From NCBI GenBank assembly GCA_933228675.1, contig OW121743.1, forward strand, positions 54,376,903 through 54,440,902: 64,000 nucleotides of DNA, given 5' to 3'. Under the pieces are notes generated by a model. The model had not been told where the DNA came from. It saw only the letters and a list, made by a program, of their open reading frames with translations, and searched no databases. Shown here piece by piece: positions 25,501 to 37,725 of the stretch. Position numbers and translations under genes: made by a program. Positions within the stretch are counted from its first letter, which is position 1; the number at the start of each line of letters is the position of its first letter. Source of the stretch: Stomorhina lunata. Its lineage: Eukaryota; Arthropoda; Insecta; Diptera; Rhiniidae.

Positions 25501-27151
25501 AGACAGACACAGACAGACACAGACAGACACAGACAGACACAGACAGACACAGACAGACACAGACAGACACAGACAGACACAGACAGACACAGACAGACAC
25601 AGACACAGACAGACACAGACAGACACAGACAGACACAGACAGACACAGACAGACACAGACAGACACAGACAGACACAGACAGACACAGACAGACACAGAC
25701 AGACACAGACAGACACAGACAGACACAGACAGACACAGACAGACACAGACAGACACAGACAGACACAGACAGACACAGACAGACACATACAAACACAGAC
25801 AGACACAGACAGACACAGACAGACACAGACAGACACAGACAGACACAGACAGACACAGACAGACACAGACAGACACAGACAGACACAGACAGACACAGAC
25901 AGACACAGACAGACACAGACAGACACAGACAGACACAGACAGACACAGACAGACACAGACAGACACAGACAGACACAGACAGACACAGACAGACACAGAC
26001 AGACACAGACAGACACAGACAGACACAGACAGACACAGACAGACACAGACAGACACAGACAGACACAGACAGACACAGACAGACACAGACAGACACAGAC
26101 AGACACAGACAGACACAGACAGACACAGACAGACACAGACAGACACAGACAGACACAGACAGACACAGACACAGACAGACACAGACAGACACAGACAGAC
26201 ACAGACAGACACAGACAGACACAGACAGACACAGACAGACACAGACAGACACAGACAGACACAGACAGACACAGACAGACACAGACAGACACAGACAGAC
26301 ACAGACAGACACAGACAGACACAGACAGACACAGACAGACACAGACAGACACAGACAGACACAGACAGACACATACAAACACAGACAGACACAGACAGAC
26401 ACAGACAGACACAGACAGACACAGACAGACACAGACAGACACAGACAGACACAGACAGACACAGACAGACACAGACAGACACAGACAGACACAGACAGAC
26501 ACAGACAGACACAGACAGACACAGACAGACACAGACAGACACAGACAGACACAGACAGACACAGACAGACACAGACAGACACAGACAGACACAGACAGAC
26601 ACAGACAGATACAGACAGATACAGACAGATACAGACAGATACAGACATACACAGACAGATACAGACAGACACAGACAGACACAGACAGACACAGACAGAC
26701 ACAGACAGACACAGACAGACACAGACAGACACAGACAGACACAGACAGACACAGACAGACACAGACAGACACAGACAGACACAGACAGACACAGACAGAC
26801 ACAGACAGACACAGACAGACACAGACAGACACAGACAGACACAGACAGACACAGACAGACACAGACAGACACAGACACAGACAGACACAGACAGACACAG
26901 ACAGACACAGACAGACACAGACAGACACAGACAGACACAGACAGACACAGACAGACACAGACAGACACAGACAGACACAGACAGACACAGACAGACACAG
27001 ACAGACACAGACAGACACAGACAGACACAGACAGACACAGACAGACACAGACAGACACAGACAGACACAGACAGACACAGACAGACACAGACAGACACAG
27101 ACAGACACAGACAGACACAGACAGACACAGACAGACACAGACAGACAGACA
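22578..27151. repeat. CAGACAGACA satellite, ~457 units of 10 bp
   Basis: An almost pure 10-bp repeat for 4.57 kb. The variants are a 6-bp-shortened unit (for example about 22871, 24357, 25166, 25603, 26166, 26873), 'catacaaac' (23108, 24534, 25786, 26372) and a cluster of 'gatacagaca' units (from 23384, 24810, 26608). The unit has no T on this strand and no A on the other, so no frame can contain a stop; the 1500-codon open frames across it are artefacts. Confidence 0.98.
23108..24870. repeat. 1426-bp higher-order repeat in the satellite
   Basis: 'catacaaac' (23108 to 24534) and the 'gatacagaca' cluster (23384 to 24810) are both displaced by exactly 1426 bp and keep the same 276-bp internal spacing. 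A further related copy (26372, 26608) has 236-bp spacing, four 10-bp units fewer. Confidence 0.85.
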
Positions 27152-28784
27152 CAGGAAATCATAAAAAGAATGACAAACTGGCAACACTCTTCCACTCTTT
27201 CTTAAATAGTTTATAACCTTTTTAATAGCTTATTCAACAATAAACTGTTGTTTTAATTTTACTTACTTAACTTTTTAGTATGATCATGTTTTAAATGAAA
27301 CTAGAGCGCTTTAAGCCTGAAGGCCTTAAGGATTTCAAACACTAAAAACTGTCTAACACAGGCCAGAGCTACAACTAAAACCGTTAAAGGCTCCAGTTCA
27401 CAAAACCGCACTCTCAATCACTCAGTCATGCATGCAAACAGGCTCTCATTAGGTTTCCATTCTAAGTCGTTTCAAACGTCAAGATTGATCTTCAGCAATC
27501 AACACCGGAGCTGCGGTGAGGAGGGGGACAAAAACAAAGTAGTAAGTGGGAAAATTATTCCAAAACGAAACATGAAACAAACATGACATGCATCAGTATG
27601 TTATAATTAATGGCAACATTTAAATATGGAAATTAGTCGCCGTTTAGGTAATAAACATAAACATGCCACAATAATAGACTCCGTCCGCAAGATACAACAA
27701 TAAACCGCGAATGTCTCGGCTATATCAAATTTCATAGAAGCTGCAAATAGCAAAAAAAAGACAAACACTTGCAACAAAACCACATGAATAAATATTGAAT
27801 GACAGTGACGTTTTAACAATAGTTGCAAGTTGCAACAACTTAAATACTTACTTGCCACTTTGGTTAATATAAGCAGGATGACTGACTGACGATCATAATG
27901 ACGAAGCTCGAGATGTTGACAATGATTATTTAAAGCCAAAAATAATTTAGTTATATTCTTGTATTTATGATAGCACTCTACTTTGGTAGATGTTGTTGCA
28001 TGCTGCAATAAGTGTAAAGTATTATTATATAGACACTGATAACAATATCTTATTAATGTGGTTGCAACTAGAGGTAACTCTATCATAGATGTGGCATAAA
28101 ATAACTATTTTTTTTTAAAGCCATGTTTATCACTATTTGTGGTTTGGGGTGTATGTATGTGTGTTTGCCTCTTTTTTGCGCCTAGCAAATTAAACTGTTA
28201 GTTGGTGCAACATCCGAAGGCAAAGATGCCTTGTTAAAGATAAAAAGCTCTGTGAGACAGTGATTTGCCAGAAAATAAGTTTTCTACTCGTACTCGTATA
28301 TAAATACTGATAGTTGGAAAAGAAACTCATTCACGTTTTTTTATATTTTTTCAAAGTTTTTTTTTTTTTTAATATTGCTAAGCTTTTTTGGGGCATTAGT
28401 TCTCAATGATTTAGCTAAAATTTTTAATTTATTGTTACTAATAAATAAATTTTTATATAAACATTCATTAAAATTATGATTGATTAAAACAAGGTCAAAT
28501 ATTGCCCCGAATAGCAGGGAATAGTAATGCACATTGAATATGAAAATGTGGATTTATAAGATCTTGTTAAGCGAGATTGATAAAAACATATGGCATTTAG
28601 ATGAATTAGACTTTTTTTTGCCAAATATTTCCTTTTTTGTAAAAAGTAAAATTTTTGTTTTTTTTTTTTGTAGAAATCCAATTTTTATACCCTTTATCAT
28701 TACAATGGGAAAATACGATTAAAATCTTGACTTGATCTTGACTCTTTTATTCAAATTTTATTTATGGACATTTTTTCAAGAAAA
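27152..28784. other. Unique intergenic region, relatively complex sequence
   Basis: 27.3-28.3 kb has more balanced composition than its surroundings. The 159-codon open frame on the minus strand (27607-28086) is Cys/Leu/His-rich without domains or good start context, so I do not call it a gene; conserved non-coding DNA is equally possible. 28.3-28.78 kb is AT-rich with nothing recognised. Confidence 0.5.
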
Positions 28785-29632
28785 CAGTACCTGGTTGACC
28801 GAGCCTTGCTCGGGGCTTTATGATAAGCATTTTGAGGCGAATTTTAAAGTTTTTATATATTTTATTTTATACAGTTACAGTTTAACTCATTTTAAATAAT
28901 TTTGAAAATTGGTCATACCAACAGAAACCTCCGTCGACTCATGCGCAACAACTTTGCTAAAGATTATAGTCTGATCAAATGCACAGTTTACGATTTAATT
29001 CATTTTGAGTAGTTTTCAGTGGTGCCGACTGAAGTCGTTCATACCACTAAGAAACCTTCATCTGCTTATGCGTAACAACTTTGCTTATGATCATAACATG
29101 ATCAAATGCACAGTTTATGATTTAATTCACTTATAGTCTGATCAAATGCACAGCTTAAGATTTAATTCATTTTGAGTAATTTTCAGTGGCGCCACCTGTC
29201 GGACTTTGGTCATTCCAACTAATAAACCTTCGTCGGATTATCCGCAATAACTTTGCTAAAAATTATAGCATGATTATATGTACAACTTACGATTAAATTG
29301 ACTTTGAGTAATTTTCAGTAGCGCCACCTGTCGGAAATTATTCACACCAATTAAAAAGCATTCGCCGGCTCATGCGACTTTGCAAAAGATCATAGTATGA
29401 TTAAATGTACAGTTTACGATTTAATTAATTTTTAGTAATTTTCAGTGGCGCCACCTGTCGGAAATTCGGTTTACCAACTTAAAAACCTCCGCCGGCTTAT
29501 CCGCAACATCTTTGCTAAAGAGCATAACATGATCAAATTCACAGTTTACTATTCTATAAAGAACATACATACAGACAAACATTCATTTGTTTTAAAGTTA
29601 TAACATTACTAATTTTTTCCCCTTTTTATCGC
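28785..29632 (-). mobile_element. Interspersed element with 132-bp internal repeats (copy 2, inverted)
   Basis: Reverse-complement relative of 1-906, including both flanks: the hairpin CCGAGC-CTT-GCTCGG at about 28798-28814 and the 'ctataaagaacatacatacag' end near 29555-29575. It is the more complete copy, because the window edge cuts copy 1. Confidence 0.8.
29188..29461 (-). promoter_or_regulatory. Three CTCF-like motifs (minus orientation)
   Basis: Matches at 29188-29202 (GGCGCCACCTGTCGG), 29320-29334 and 29447-29461, spaced 132 and 127 bp. A fourth, decayed site lies near 29018-29035 ('agtggtgccgactgaag'). The orientation is opposite to the sites at 166-576. Confidence 0.5.
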
Positions 29633-30121
29633 CTAATTTCAAAAAGTTCCATATGCATAATTGGTACTTCTTTGGTACCAATTGAATTCGGTACATTTTA
29701 TTAGAAAGCAGTTAACATAATTTTCCTATTCATATTACTTTTGTAGATGTTAAGTTATCAGTTTATCCCTTTTTTACACATTTTGGCCACAAAATCAAAA
29801 AAGTACCAAATACGAGTTCAATATTTTTTTCACATCTATTGGTTGCAGTACAAAGTTTCTTTCTATATTCCTTAGTTTAAAATATAAGAGTGGGTTAAAA
29901 AGGTACCAAAAAAACTATTTTCACCCTTTTTTACCCCTTATCGGACATAGTTTCAAAAAAGTACCAAACACCTGTCCGTTTATTTTCATAGCTGTTTAAA
30001 ACGTAATTTAAATTTTGTTTCTATACCTATTACTTTTTACCCTCTTCGTCCTATACATCAAAAAAGATACCCACTGTCCAAATTTTATCAAAATCGTTAG
30101 AGCCGTTTTCGAGATAGTCAT
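29633..30121 (+). repeat. Dispersed-repeat-like sequence with GTACCAAA words
   Basis: 'aaaaagtaccaaa' recurs at about 29798 and 29955, with variants near 29675 and 29908. The end 'caaaatcgttagagccgttttcgagata' is a phrase I associate with fly Helitron-derived repeats (from memory). It leads directly into a TA microsatellite. No gene. Confidence 0.4.
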
Positions 30122-31070
<949 letters not shown>

Positions 31071-31130
31071 ATAAACAAGTAACAGTGTTATATTCGGCTG
31101 TGCCGAATAACTTGTAGTTAGTTTTTGGGA
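31071..31130 (+). repeat. Solo end of the 'attcggc...gccgaat' repeat family
   Basis: 'aaacaagtaacagtgttat' followed by 'attcggctgtgccgaat' and 'aacttgt' is nearly the same as the left edge of the 31256 element, but it is not followed by its body. Confidence 0.5.
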
Positions 31131-31255
31131 GAGCTTGTGGGAAAGTAGGGTAAAGTGGGTTCATAGAGAAAAGTTTAAATTGAAAGAAATACACTGTTTA
31201 TTGTGGTTTAAGCGTGTAGACTAGTAATCCGGTTTGAAGGACCAACTTATACTCT

Positions 31256-33005
31256 TAAACAAGTAAGAGTGTTATATTCGACTCTGCCGAATCTTATATA
31301 CCCACCATCAAGATGTGTTAAATTCAGAAACAGGGTGCATCTATTCAAAATCTGGACCAAAACTGAAAAAATCGCTAAGCTAATTGGTATTATTGGTAAA
31401 ACCTTTGGACTAAATTCGGTTGCCGTAGCTTTATAGTTCAACATTTAAAAATATTTTAGTGGTTTCCCCAGTATTTACTTTGATCAAAATTCTGTCTCAT
31501 TACCGGGTATAGTTTGACATTAATAAGTTGTTAAATATTTTTCGTTGTGCTTAATATGTAGTTAGGCTAAACACGTTAATAGTAATACGGCAGGTCCATA
31601 TATTTCGGTAGGAGTTCTTAGTGCTTTCATCATATATAGTCTGGGCTGAACATTGATTGATGCCTATCTAATTTCATAGGTGCAATCTTAATATAATGCA
31701 TGTACCTCCAAATCTTTTTGATTGTGATATAAAAAATGGATGTTATATATGTAAGAATTATAGCCAAATGTTGACCGATTGTAACAAAATTTTTTTTTGG
31801 CTGGTATATATATAGAGCTTGTTCTTGCAAAATTTAGTGGCCATAGCTATCATAGTTTCTAATTTAATAGCTTTTAACTGGCCTTTGCTAAAATTTTTGG
31901 TTTCCGTGAGTGTTTTTTATATGAAAGCTAAAGTCAAATATGGACTGACTCCTATAAAATTTGATAAACTGATCAAAAATTGCATAAAACTTCCCTATTT
32001 CAAATTTAATTGTCATAGCTATTGCAATTGTATTCAATTTATCAGCATTAATGTGTTTCCCGGGGCGGGGCTAACTAAATTTGAACCGATTTGGTCCATT
32101 TTCAACACACATCTTTTTTAAGATGTCCAAAATACTTTTGTAAATGTTTGTCCCTCTAGCTCTTTTCGTTAAGGCACTATCGTGCTTTTATTTGACGGAC
32201 AGACGGACATAAACAACCTTTTCTTTATGTATTTTTGTGTTTCCATAAGTTTTTTATATGGGAGCTATGGTCAAATGGTGACCGATTGTGACAAAATTTT
32301 GCACACTGGCTGACATTGACATAAGACTTTCTTGTACCTAATTTAGTCTTACTAGCTCTTGTAGTTAAGGAGGTATCACGATTTTATCTGACGGACAGAC
32401 GGACATAAATCCCTTTTTCTTTTTGAATTTTTGTGTTTTCGTAAGTTTTTTATATGGGAGCTAGGTCAAATGGTGACCGATTGCGACAAAATTTTGCACA
32501 CCGGCTGGCATTGACATAAGACTTGTGCCAAATTTAGTGGTTATATTTGTTATACTTTTAGATTTATTGGCATTTAAAGGTATTTTAGGTGAAATTTAGG
32601 CTGTTTTCGTAAGTTTTTTGTATGGGAGCTATGGCAAAATGTAAAATTTTATACGCTGCCTAGGGCTAATGTAAAACTTCTATATACCAAATTTGATCAT
32701 CATAGCTACTATAATTTGTCATTTATTAACAAATAAGCGATTAGCCTAGACGAGGTTATACGGGAGCTATGGTCAAATGTGAACCGATTTTGGCCAATTT
32801 CAATACCAAAATTTTCTCAGAGATGAAAAATATTTTTACTAAGTTTCAGTGAGCTAGCTCCTTTCGTTTGGGCGTTATCGTGATTTCAACAGACAGACAG
32901 ACAGACAGACGGACGGGCAGACGGACAGACGGACAGACAGACAGACGGACATTGCTCAATCGTCTTAGAATTTCATAAGAATTCATTCAGAATATGTATC
33001 GTTTT
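31256..33005 (-). mobile_element. Long interspersed repeat of the 'attcggc' family with ~196-bp internal duplication
   Basis: Begins 'aaacaagtaagagtgttata' with 'ttcgactctgccgaa' and ends 'gctcaatcgtcttagaatttc'. It is the inverse of the short copy at 21396-21810. 'gacggacagacggacataaa' recurs at 32194 and 32390 (offset 196) with similar flanks ('tatgggagctatggtcaaatg'). A GACA/GACG microsatellite fills 32889-32952. No transposase or reverse transcriptase frame is visible, so it is non-autonomous or an old remnant. Confidence 0.65.
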
Positions 33006-33299
33006 TAGTTTTTGATCCAATATTAAGGAAACTACAAACGGAATTTCTTTTGAAGAAGAAGTCTAATAAATCGCTCAAACGGTTTTTGAGTTATAGTGTT
33101 TTCTCCGCGCATTTCATGCCCTTAACGACTTACATAGATTTTACTTTTTAGGAATATCTAAGCCATTACTGTGGTTCAAACATTTTTTTGCTAAGCCTTC
33201 TAAAAAAACTATTAATTAAAAAAGAAAGATCACACAAACTAAAACCATAAACCCTTTCGTGATAAACAGGGACCAAAATGATCCCAAAAAATTAAATAA
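33006..33299. other. Intergenic sequence
   Basis: Short unique stretch. 33255-33290 is an inverted relative of about 4410-4440. No gene. Confidence 0.5.
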
Positions 33300-33515
33300 T
33301 TTTTCATTTTGAGTAATTTTTAGTGGCGCCACCAGTCGGAAATGGGTCATACCAACTTAAAAAGCTTACGCAGTCCATGCGCAATAACTTTGCTAAAGAT
33401 CATAGCATGATCAAATGAACATTTTACGAATTAATTAACTTTAAGCAATTTTCAGTGGCGCCACCTGTTGGAACTTGGCTCATGCACTTGGCTCAAGAAC
33501 ATAACATGATCAAAC
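33300..33515 (-). mobile_element. Fragment of the 132-bp-repeat element with two CTCF-like motifs
   Basis: About one and a half units of the family at 1-906 and 28785-29632. The motifs are GGCGCCACCAGTCGG at 33325-33339 and GGCGCCACCTGTTGG at 33457-33471, again exactly 132 bp apart. The fragment ends about 200 bp downstream of the GalNAc-transferase stop codon. Confidence 0.7.
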
Positions 33516-33682
33516 GCATAGTTTAAGGACATTTTTGTATATGTGACAGCGCATAAAACTTAAGGGTATTTTGCGCGCATAGAGAAAGGGACCTAAAGGT
33601 AAATACGGCGATTTTTTAATAATATTTTTTGTTATTTTAGCGAAATTTTAAGATTTTGGTTAATATTGAAATTTTGTTGTGT

Positions 33683-33688
33683 TTTAAT
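33683..33688 (-). terminator. Candidate poly(A) signal ATTAAA for the GalNAc-transferase
   Basis: ATTAAA on the minus strand about 33 nt after the stop; another lies at 33615-33620. A weak call in such AT-rich DNA. Confidence 0.3.
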
Positions 33689-33720
33689 TTTATGTTAAAA
33701 AAATATTTACATTACTCATT

Positions 33721-34383
33721 CTACAGATTAACATCATCATAAAACGTATCCAGCAAATCATGATTCACTTTACCAAACTGCCATTTCATTCTCAAATTCG
33801 AGTTATCACAAGCATTAGCAAGCACAGACATCTTTCCGTTCCTCTCCACAGCCTCCAAGCAACTGACACCCGCCTGACCATGCACCAGCCACTGATGATT
33901 GGCATCGTAAAACCAAAATTGATTGCCACCCAATTTATGACATTCCCACATCCATACCTTTTCATTGGCCTTAATACTTTGCACATCCAAACATAGATCC
34001 GAATCGCGTAAACGTATTTCACGATTTTGACTTAGTACCCAAAATTGATTGCTATGCGGAAAGGTTTTATTTTCGGCACAATGGAAAAGTCCCACTAAAC
34101 TATTGCTGCCACCATTAAGGGTATCGAGGCAGTAGGATGGAAAGGCTTGACTTTGTAGGGCTCCCGAGGCATAGTAGGCCTTTTCTTTGGCTGGATAATT
34201 GAGAAGTAGATCAGGGGCAATTTCATCGAGAAACCATTGAAAGGATTTGCATTGTAGTGAAACTCTTAGGGCTTTTTGTTGGTTTAAATCACCAACATCT
34301 AAATTGTCATAGAGAGCAGGATTGCGGCTATAGAAATCATGCTTATAGTCATCCATCCAGACCTCGGCCACGCGTTTGTGGTT
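33721..34383 (-). CDS. GalNAc-transferase exon 3
   Basis: 663 nt. The acceptor 'tattttag' precedes AAC-CAC-AAA ([13 protein letters not shown], the family's post-catalytic block). The preceding intron is only 62 bp. It ends with TAG at 33721-33723 and encodes the linker and lectin domain. Confidence 0.95.
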   Translation of the reverse strand, partial: NHKRVAEVWMDDYKHDFYSRNPALYDNLDVGDLNQQKALRVSLQCKSFQWFLDEIAPDLLLNYPAKEKAYYASGALQSQAFPSYCLDTLNGGSNSLVGLFHCAENKTFPHSNQFWVLSQNREIRLRDSDLCLDVQSIKANEKVWMWECHKLGGNQFWFYDANHQWLVHGQAGVSCLEAVERNGKMSVLANACDNSNLRMKWQFGKVNHDLLDTFYDDVNL

Positions 34384-37300
34384 CTAAAATATAGGGACAA
34401 TTTTATGATGTTTTTGTTTAAAACATTTAAGTTATTGCTACTTACCCTTGCCACAAAATTATAATTCCTGGGACTGGGTCTGATATCCATGGGTCCCCTG
34501 AAAACATGACCCACCCTCGAACAGGGCACATCAAATAATAAACCTCCACACATCCATATTTTGAAACTTAATTCGTATTGTTCGGCTCCCCAAATATCCA
34601 AACCCTCATCATAACCCCCCAATTCCCAAAAGTATTCCCGACTTATGGCAAATAAGCCACCCATCATTACGGGATTTGGATAGGGCTCAGTGGGATCTGA
34701 GGAAAATTCCGGTAACTGAGGCATTAACTTATAAATCATATTCCAATCAAAAGCTCCTCTTATAGCTGATTTTACGGCCTCCCTATAGGCAAATGTTTCA
34801 TGGCTGATGACATCCACTATCGGGGAAGTGGCTATTTTGGGATTAAGAGCAATTGGTTGCAGCAGAGGAGGTAGCCAATTGTAGCCACATTCTATATGGG
34901 AATCGAAGAATATCAAAACCTCACTAGTGGCTGCTCGAGCCCCAGCCAAACGGGCTCCGATGAGACCAGTACGTTCATTAAGGCGGATGATTTTTACCAG
35001 ATTTCCAAATTTTTGGGAGAGATTTTCTTGTAGCTCTTGTTTTAAGTATTCACGATCACTGAAGTCGTCTACTATAATAATTTCCTTGAGTAGTTCTGAG
35101 GGTGTTCGCCTGACGATGCTGTAAAGCGTTCGCATTAGGACGGACAAATATTCGTTGTAGAATGGTATGACCACGCTAACAGTGGGTAATTGGGCCAGAT
35201 ATGATTTTGTAAGACATCTAAAGGTTAAGATATGAACATAGGAAGTAAAAAATTAGTAATATGTAAAACACTTTGGGATTAATCAGAAATTTTAACCGAT
35301 TGCTAGCGGCCCATAGTGGGTCAAGAAAAAATTGGGGAAATAGTTCAACAACTTTTAAACTGTAAACTCATGAAATTTCACTTGGCCATTGGAGATGAGT
35401 ATTCGAGCTTAAGTTTGAAGTTTGAAGTCTGTAGACTTATTAGGAGGGAAGCTATATGCCCTCAAAGTAGGCCACCTCGGACTTTTCAAAAATTAAAAAT
35501 GATCCAGAAGTCACAGTTTTGATCCGATATAAAAGATTTTTATATGTTCAAAATCTATGTAGCTGAGATCTACAAAATAAAATAAAACAAGAAAAAATCT
35601 GGAAAAATATGAATCCGATATTATCAAAATTCTAGGCCTAAGTCTTCGAAAAGTTAAAATTTTTTTTTTCGAAGTCGAATATCTTATAAACTATAGGAGA
35701 CTTACCATACGTGTGGTAATGTTTTTTGTAGCAGATTTCGAACATATACAAATCTTTTATATCAGATCAAAATTGTGACTTCTTGGATTCTATTTTCGAA
35801 AAATCCGAGTTGCCCTACTTTGAGGGCATATAAAGGGTGTCCCAACTAGAACGCAATTTTTAAATTTTAAATAAAACACGGATATTTAAAAAAAAATTGT
35901 GAAACATTATTATATCGTAAAGTAGACAGAATGACGTTATGTATAGAACAAGATATCGTGAAGATGGCCGCCGCGGCTTTGCTGGCACACACGCGATCTT
36001 TTAATGAAATTTTCAATGACCTTTTTGCATAAATGATGCGGTATTTCATTAATGCAGCGTCCAATTTCCTCTTTTAAGGCTTGAGTCCTCTTCAGCTTAT
36101 TCGCGTAAACCATCGACTTCAAAAAACCCCAAAGAAAAAAATCTAGAGGTGTTAAATCGCACGATCTAGGCGGCCAATTCTGGTCTCCAAAACCCGAAAT
36201 AACACTACCGGGAATGTAGCAATTGAATTGTTTCTCTGGCTGTATGACATGTGCAGCCGTCTTGTTGAAACCGCATGCCGTCCACATTCATTTCTTCAAT
36301 TATAGGCAAGAAAAAACTGGTTATAATTTCACGATACCGAACACCATTGACCATTTGCGCTTGAACTGCCTCATTTTCATAAAAAAAAATGTCCAATGAT
36401 TCCTCCAGCCCAAAAACCACACCACACAGTGACACGTTGAGGATGCATTTGCTTCTTGTGAATCACTCGAGGATTTTCCTCACCCAAATACGACAATTCT
36501 GCCGATTGACGAAGCCATCAAGATGGAAATGGGCCTCGTCACTGTAGATGATTTTATCGGCAAAATTAGCAAAATCAGGTCGCGTGTGTGCCAGCAAAGC
36601 CGCGGCGGCCATCTGCACGATATCTTGTTCCATACATAACCTCATTCTGTATACTTTACGATATAATAAAGTTTCACGATTTTATTTTTTAAATTTAATG
36701 TGTTTTATTTAAAATTTAAAAATTGCGTTCTAGTTTGGACACCCTTTAGCTTCCCTACTAATAAATCGACAGACTCCAAATTCAAAACTTCTAAGCTTAA
36801 ATACTTCTCCTCAATAGCCATGTGAATTTTCATGATAATCGAGCTTAACGGTTTAAAGTTCTTGAATTATTTCCCTAATTTTTCTTTTAACCCACTGTGA
36901 CCTTTACTAGAATATTACTTACAATGCCGATCCATTTAGTAGCTGAACTATCTAAATTTTAGATCTATGTTTATGCTATTCGATTCTTAACAATTATTTC
37001 AGAATAGCCCTCCCTTTGCGTTATTTGAATTGCATTTAAATCAAAATTTGAATATAAAAGTAAAAAAGTTCTTCTACTCACGAATTTCAGTTTTCAGAAC
37101 ATTTTGGCCTAACTCACCTCTCATCTCTAACATCAGCCACCGATCGATTAACCGATATAGAATCCGATAGCAAAGCATTAAAACCATTCTCTCGCGACAA
37201 CTTCTTTTCCAGTTCCTTCTCATCTTCGTCGCTCAAAAAAGCTTCTTTACCCTGTTCTCCCAAACCTTCACGTTGGAAATCTGCCATCATAAATTCAAAA

Positions 37301-37671
37301 TCTTCCCAATCTCTAAATGGACCCTCGCTCTCCGGTAAATCAAAATATGTCTTATTAATTTTTATTTTTTTCTCCTCGCGCATACGACTCAAATCTAAAT
37401 GAGTCCAGTTTTTGGCTATGGGAAATCTTCTAGGATGAGGTTGAGGTGGTTTAGGGGGACGCTCAGTTGCTGCTTTAAAGGCATTTACGAAAGGCTCAGT
37501 TTTATTATCTCCATTTTGATCCAGATTCTCTTCTTCGCTTAGGCTTAGCTTCTTTAAATCCATTACTAAAATAGCTACTAAAACCACAAGTAAAGCTCCC
37601 AAGGCATAGAAAATGGGTTTGTGGGACTGACGTTTCGGCATTCGCTTCTTCATTTTGTTTACACCACTCAT
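33721..37671 (-). CDS. Polypeptide N-acetylgalactosaminyltransferase (GALNT10/PGANT6-like), complete, 3 exons
   Basis: Spliced from 37671-37118, 35217-34446 and 34383-33721; 1989 nt, 662 aa, a usual family length. It transfers GalNAc from UDP-GalNAc to Ser/Thr, starting mucin-type O-glycosylation in the Golgi. It is a type II membrane protein: short basic cytosolic tail (1-19), membrane anchor about 20-40 ([17 protein letters not shown]), then a charged stem to about 180. The GT-A catalytic domain starts at VRDERC (about 181-186). VVIPFYNEY is at 200-208, the metal-binding DSH at 290-292, VMMGGLFAI near 368-376, and WGAEQYE at 394-400 is the second conserved motif (usually WGGEN/Q). His422 in SRVGHVF is the expected third metal ligand. 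The C-terminal ricin-type lectin domain (about 525-646) has CLD/CLE motifs at 527, 573 and 617 and QFW/KWQ-like repeats. FDWNMIYK and [15 protein letters not shown] place it nearest GALNT10. The exact orthologue is uncertain. Confidence 0.95.
34446..35217 (-). CDS. GalNAc-transferase exon 2
   Basis: 772 nt. The acceptor 'aacctttag' precedes A-TGT-CTT, restoring the Arg codon and giving the family's conserved RDxRC. It ends GCA-AGG before the donor GTAAGT (34440-34445). It holds nearly all of the catalytic domain (residues 185-442). Confidence 0.95.
35311..36905. mobile_element. Palindromic MITE-like element in intron 1, interrupted by a nested transposon
   Basis: The left arm 35311-35460 ('cccatagtgggtcaagaaaa' onward) is inverted at 36760-36905 ('cccactgtgacc' end). 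Inside, 35455-35640 is inverted at about 35690-35830 ('ctcaaagtaggccacctcgg' against 'ccgagttgccctactttgag'). Removing the insert at 35831-36748 leaves a roughly 680-bp foldback element. Unequal identity between arms shows it is old. It lies in intron 1 of the GalNAc-transferase (35218-37117). Confidence 0.75.
35831..36748 (-). mobile_element. Rearranged mariner/Tc1-type element with ~170-bp inverted ends, nested in the MITE
   Basis: TA dinucleotides flank AAGGGTGTCC...GGACACCCTT. The inverted repeats are about 47 bp nearly identical and continue, still matching, to about 170 bp. Minus-strand fragments of transposase remain: [20 protein letters not shown] (36463-36645), a frame with [19 protein letters not shown] (36205-36435), and [20 protein letters not shown] (35937-36287). 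Frameshifts separate them and the element is only 914 bp long, so it is inactive. The 5' end is an inverted copy of the 3' coding end instead of the usual N-terminal DNA-binding region. Confidence 0.85.
37118..37671 (-). CDS. GalNAc-transferase exon 1
   Basis: 554 nt. The ATG at 37671 (context agcaccATG) is the first in frame; a second in-frame Met follows at codon 7. It ends GAG-AG before the donor GTGAGT (37112-37117), splitting an Arg codon. It encodes the cytosolic tail, anchor and stem. Confidence 0.93.
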
Positions 37672-37719
37672 GGTGCTCCAGAATTTTTTAGGTTGCTGTT
37701 CAAGAGACGTGTTCTTTAA

Positions 37720-37725
37720 GACTGA
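37720..37725 (-). promoter_or_regulatory. Candidate initiator (TCAGTC) of the GalNAc-transferase
   Basis: TCAGTC on the minus strand, about 50 nt upstream of the ATG, matches the fly Inr TCAKTY. I see no TATA box and no good downstream promoter element. Confidence 0.3.

Noticed and set aside
22519..27216. 1565-codon plus-strand ORF and three ~1530-codon minus-strand ORFs
   Set aside because: They are produced by a 10-bp repeat lacking T on one strand and A on the other, so stops cannot occur in any frame. Only the first ~20 codons (22519-22577) look coding.
27607..28086. 159-codon minus-strand ORF
   Set aside because: Cys/Leu/His-rich composition without domain, signal or start context; no splice context. 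Possible but unsupported.
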